From contig JADFTG010000045.1 in NCBI GenBank assembly GCA_022560365.1, forward strand, positions 1 to 7,919: DNA of 7,919 bases, written 5' to 3'. Shown here piece after piece: positions 6,528-7,919 of the stretch. Below the pieces are notes generated by a model. That model saw only the letters and a list, made by a program, of their open reading frames with translations, searched no databases and was not told the origin of the DNA. Both the position numbers and the translations under genes were made by a program. This DNA is from Chloroflexota bacterium. GTDB lineage: Bacteria > Chloroflexota > Dehalococcoidia > SM23-28-2 > RBG-16-64-32. Every line of letters begins with the position of its first letter. The stretch's first letter is position 1.

Positions 6528-7124
6528 TTGAATGGAAACGGGTCTCGCCGCATAGCGCTCCTGGTCGAGTACCAGGGGACGGCTTACGGAGGGTCCCAGT
6601 ACCAGAAAAACGCACCGACGGTGCAGGGCGCGCTGGAGCGGGCCCTGGGAACGTTAACAGGCGAACCTATACGGGTGGCGATGGCAGGCCGGACGGACGC
6701 CGGAGTCCACGCCCGGGGACAAGTGGCGGCTTTCCTGACGGAGAGCCGGCGCCGAATCGACGTCTTCGTGCGGGGGACGAACGCGCACCTGCCGGAAGAC
6801 ATCACAGTACACGCCGCCGCCGAGGTCCTTGTGCAAAGTAACTTCGACCTCCAGAGCCTCATTGGGTCGAACGAAGTTCCCGAACTTCAAGGCCTTGACC
6901 TGCCCCAACACCAGCCTCGCATCGCCGCGCGACGCCAACATCCGCCTCGCCGCCTGCACCATCGTTTCCACCATCAACACGCCCGGCATGACCGGGAAGG
7001 TCGGGAAGTGGTCGGCCAGGTAATCCTCCGCCGGATCGACCCGCTTGACGGCCACGATGCGATCCGGCGATTGGTCGAGCACCGTGTCAATCAGATCAAA
7101 CTTCATCACCGTCGCCGAATGTGA
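6528..7124 (+). CDS. truA: tRNA pseudouridine synthase TruA, N-terminal part only; frame runs on through unrelated sequence
   Basis: TruA makes pseudouridine at positions 38-40 of the tRNA anticodon arm. Residues 1-100 (6528-6827) match the family: [30 protein letters not shown], the catalytic loop [17 protein letters not shown] with nucleophile D57, and [14 protein letters not shown] normal TruA (about 245-270 residues) would continue with a FHARFSA-like region and the rest of the catalytic domain. Here residues 101-198 have no such features and are the antisense of a FabZ-like gene. The true TruA homology therefore ends near 6827, and the remaining frame to 7124 is probably meaningless. The start is TTG at 6528, the only start codon between the rplQ stop and the first conserved residues; the ATG at 6532 is in another frame. 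The location after rplQ is standard. Confidence 0.85.
   Translation: MNGNGSRRIALLVEYQGTAYGGSQYQKNAPTVQGALERALGTLTGEPIRVAMAGRTDAGVHARGQVAAFLTESRRRIDVFVRGTNAHLPEDITVHAAAEVLVQSNFDLQSLIGSNEVPELQGLDLPQHQPRIAARRQHPPRRLHHRFHHQHARHDREGREVVGQVILRRIDPLDGHDAIRRLVEHRVNQIKLHHRRRM
6828..7106 (-). CDS. FabZ/FabA-like 3-hydroxyacyl-ACP dehydratase, N-terminal part
   Basis: On the minus strand, ATG at 7106-7104 opens [12 protein letters not shown] and continues with the hot-dog dehydratase signature [21 protein letters not shown], with the expected catalytic H33 and E47. [16 protein letters not shown] and [10 protein letters not shown] follow. This family dehydrates 3-hydroxyacyl-ACP in fatty-acid synthesis. 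The [14 protein letters not shown] style recalls the FabZ-like proteins of Planctomycetota, from memory only. Homology ends after about 94-98 residues, where FabZ proteins usually have about 140-150. The frame then continues to a stop at 6654 through the antisense of truA. It is therefore a 3'-truncated fragment, inverted relative to the operon. No clear ribosome site is seen upstream. An in-frame start further upstream (7238) gives no recognisable extra domain. Confidence 0.8.
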
Positions 7125-7412
7125 GACCGTCGGATCGAAGCCCGAGAGGGTAGGCGCGCGGCCCGATGGACGCAACTCGATCAGGCCTCCGTAGGATCGT
7201 TGGCTATTCGTTGCGCCATCGAACGCGCGACGGTGCAACCGAAACTCCCAACACGTAGATCTTGGCTCTGTGTGGCCATACGCGCGATCCCGAGTTCGAC
7301 CGTCCGACCTGCGCCGGAGCTGTCTGTGAAGCGCAGCAGATACTGCGCGAAGCGGCCTTAGCCGACCGCAATCCTGTCCGAAAGTGATCGTCAGAGCCGA
7401 TAGGCAAGGGCT
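7107..7412. other. Stretch with no recognisable gene between the fabZ-like and ftsK-like fragments
   Basis: About 300 bases upstream of both flanking fragments, which point away from it. Open frames on either strand here do not resemble known proteins. No terminator hairpin with T-run, tRNA or convincing promoter stands out. It may be the upstream region of one or both fragments, and it may contain a further join that I cannot place. A 41-codon frame within it is listed separately. Confidence 0.5.
7262..7387 (+). CDS. Possible small Cys/His-containing ORF (very uncertain)
   Basis: A TTG at 7262 opens 41 codons ending in TGA at 7385-7387, 25 bases before the ftsK-like ATG. The product is rather protein-like, with CGH near the N-terminus, two further cysteines spaced CAGAVC, and a helix-like EAQQILREAALAD. 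The Cys/His pattern hints at a small zinc site, but no family is recognised, no Shine-Dalgarno is evident, and the frame could instead be the tail of a gene cut by a join. Chance is quite possible. Confidence 0.15.
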   Translation: MALCGHTRDPEFDRPTCAGAVCEAQQILREAALADRNPVRK

Positions 7413-7712
7413 ATGGCACGCCAGGCTGTTGCTGCGCGCGAATACGAAGAAGCAGACGACGCCATGTCGCCGGCGATGCTTGCGCGGCGGGTGGGATGGA
7501 TTGCGCTCGCCGCGGCGTGGATTTTCCTGGTTGTCGCACTCGTCAGCTTTGATTCAGCGGATTGGCCCTCGCACACCGTGTCAGCGCACAACGACCCGAC
7601 GCGCAATCTTTGCGGGCCGGCTGGGGCGCTCGTCGCCTATTGGTGCTACCACGTTATCGGAATCGGATCGTGGGTTCTGCTGGCGGGACTTGCGGGGTAT
7701 CTCGGGGTGATC
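7413..7712 (+). CDS. ftsK: FtsK/SpoIIIE DNA translocase, N-terminal membrane segment fragment
   Basis: The ATG at 7413 opens a frame whose first 100 or so residues look like the 4TM N-terminus of an FtsK-family translocase, which anchors the DNA pump at the division septum. There is a short charged leader (REYEEADD), a hydrophobic segment at about 28-46 (GWIALAAAWIFLVVALVSF), a periplasmic loop with DWPSHTVSAHNDP and NLCGPAGALVAYW, and a second hydrophobic stretch at about 73-101. The loop style recalls Planctomycetota FtsK. No linker, motor (Walker A/B) or gamma domain follows: the frame changes to SppA-like sequence around 7704-7725. AAGGG at 7406-7410 is only two bases before the ATG; an in-frame ATG at 7464 is an alternative start. 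Confidence 0.65.
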
Positions 7713-7919
7713 GTCACCGGACGCAGCGCTTCGGATATGTTCGGCGGTGAAGTTCTCGGTTCGGAAACGTTCATCAAATCCGTTCAGAAGGCTGATAAAG
7801 ATTCCTCGGTCAAAGCGATCGTACTTCGCATCGACAGTCCGGGCGGCAGCGCTCTGGCCAGTGATCTGATGTGGCGCGCTTTGCAGAAAGTGAAAAAGCC
7901 GATCGTGGTCAGCATGGGA
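7713..7919 (+). CDS. sppA: SppA-type signal peptide peptidase (S49), internal fragment running off the window
   Basis: In the same frame as the ftsK-like start, residues from about 101 of that frame onward match the S49 protease family: GRSASDMFGGEVLGSETF, then SSVKAIVLRIDSPGGSALAS, then KKPIVVSMG at the window end. SppA cleaves leftover signal peptides in the membrane. The catalytic serine normally lies just downstream in an ASGGYY-like motif, beyond this window. The usual SppA membrane anchor and N-terminal region are absent, so the fragment lacks its own 5' end. Base composition here (many aaa, gat, gtt codons) is visibly less GC-rich than the operon, and codon use differs from both truA and the rest. 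Confidence 0.75.

Noticed and set aside
7204..7407. 67-codon minus-strand frame in the gene-poor stretch
   Set aside because: No family resemblance, no ribosome site, and ordinary out-of-frame composition.
7384..7710. 108-codon + strand frame overlapping the ftsK-like fragment
   Set aside because: It is out of frame with the hydrophobic FtsK-like segments, is Arg/Ser-rich, and shows no homology that I recognise.
6828..7919. A new gene cluster combining lipid synthesis, DNA translocation and a peptidase
   Set aside because: All three parts are truncated, one is inverted, and they meet without intergenic logic, so a chimeric contig end explains them better than a working system.

Overview
The first 6.8 kb is the distal half of a bacterial ribosomal-protein (spc/alpha-type) operon, all on the + strand. 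The order is C-terminal tail of the gene before secY (probably rplO), secY, adk, map, infA, rpmJ, rpsM, rpsK, rpsD, rpoA, rplQ and the 5' part of truA. Genes overlap or lie 0 to about 30 bases apart, except a 70-base gap before infA. The set links protein export (SecY), nucleotide balance (Adk), N-terminal methionine removal (Map), translation initiation (IF-1), four ribosomal proteins of the S13-S11-S4/L17 group plus L36, the RNA polymerase alpha subunit and a tRNA pseudouridine synthase.

The DNA is GC-rich. The order secY-adk-map-infA-rpmJ, the four-cysteine LID of Adk, zinc-type S4 and L36, and the style of SecY point to a high-GC Gram-positive-like or Chloroflexota-like bacterium. Chloroflexota (Dehalococcoidia-like) is my best guess, from memory of protein style only. 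Two genes carry unusual low-complexity Lys/Ala/Glu-rich tails: the partial first gene, with an in-frame 27-base tandem repeat, and rpoA, with about 95 residues beyond its C-terminal domain.

From about 6827 to the end the gene logic breaks. TruA stops matching its family after about 100 residues. It is followed by an inverted, C-terminally truncated FabZ/FabA-like dehydratase (6828-7106, - strand), then about 300 bases with no recognisable gene. Last comes an open frame (7413-7919) that begins as the membrane N-terminus of an FtsK/SpoIIIE translocase and turns, in frame, into the middle of an SppA-type S49 peptidase, running off the window. The three fragments resemble Planctomycetota proteins more than the operon's apparent source. 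Several truncated, unrelated pieces joined within 1.1 kb are best explained as a chimeric contig end (assembly or amplification artefact), not a new system. A real rearrangement cannot be excluded from sequence alone.

I see no rRNA, tRNA, CRISPR array, insertion sequence or attachment site, and no convincing undescribed system.
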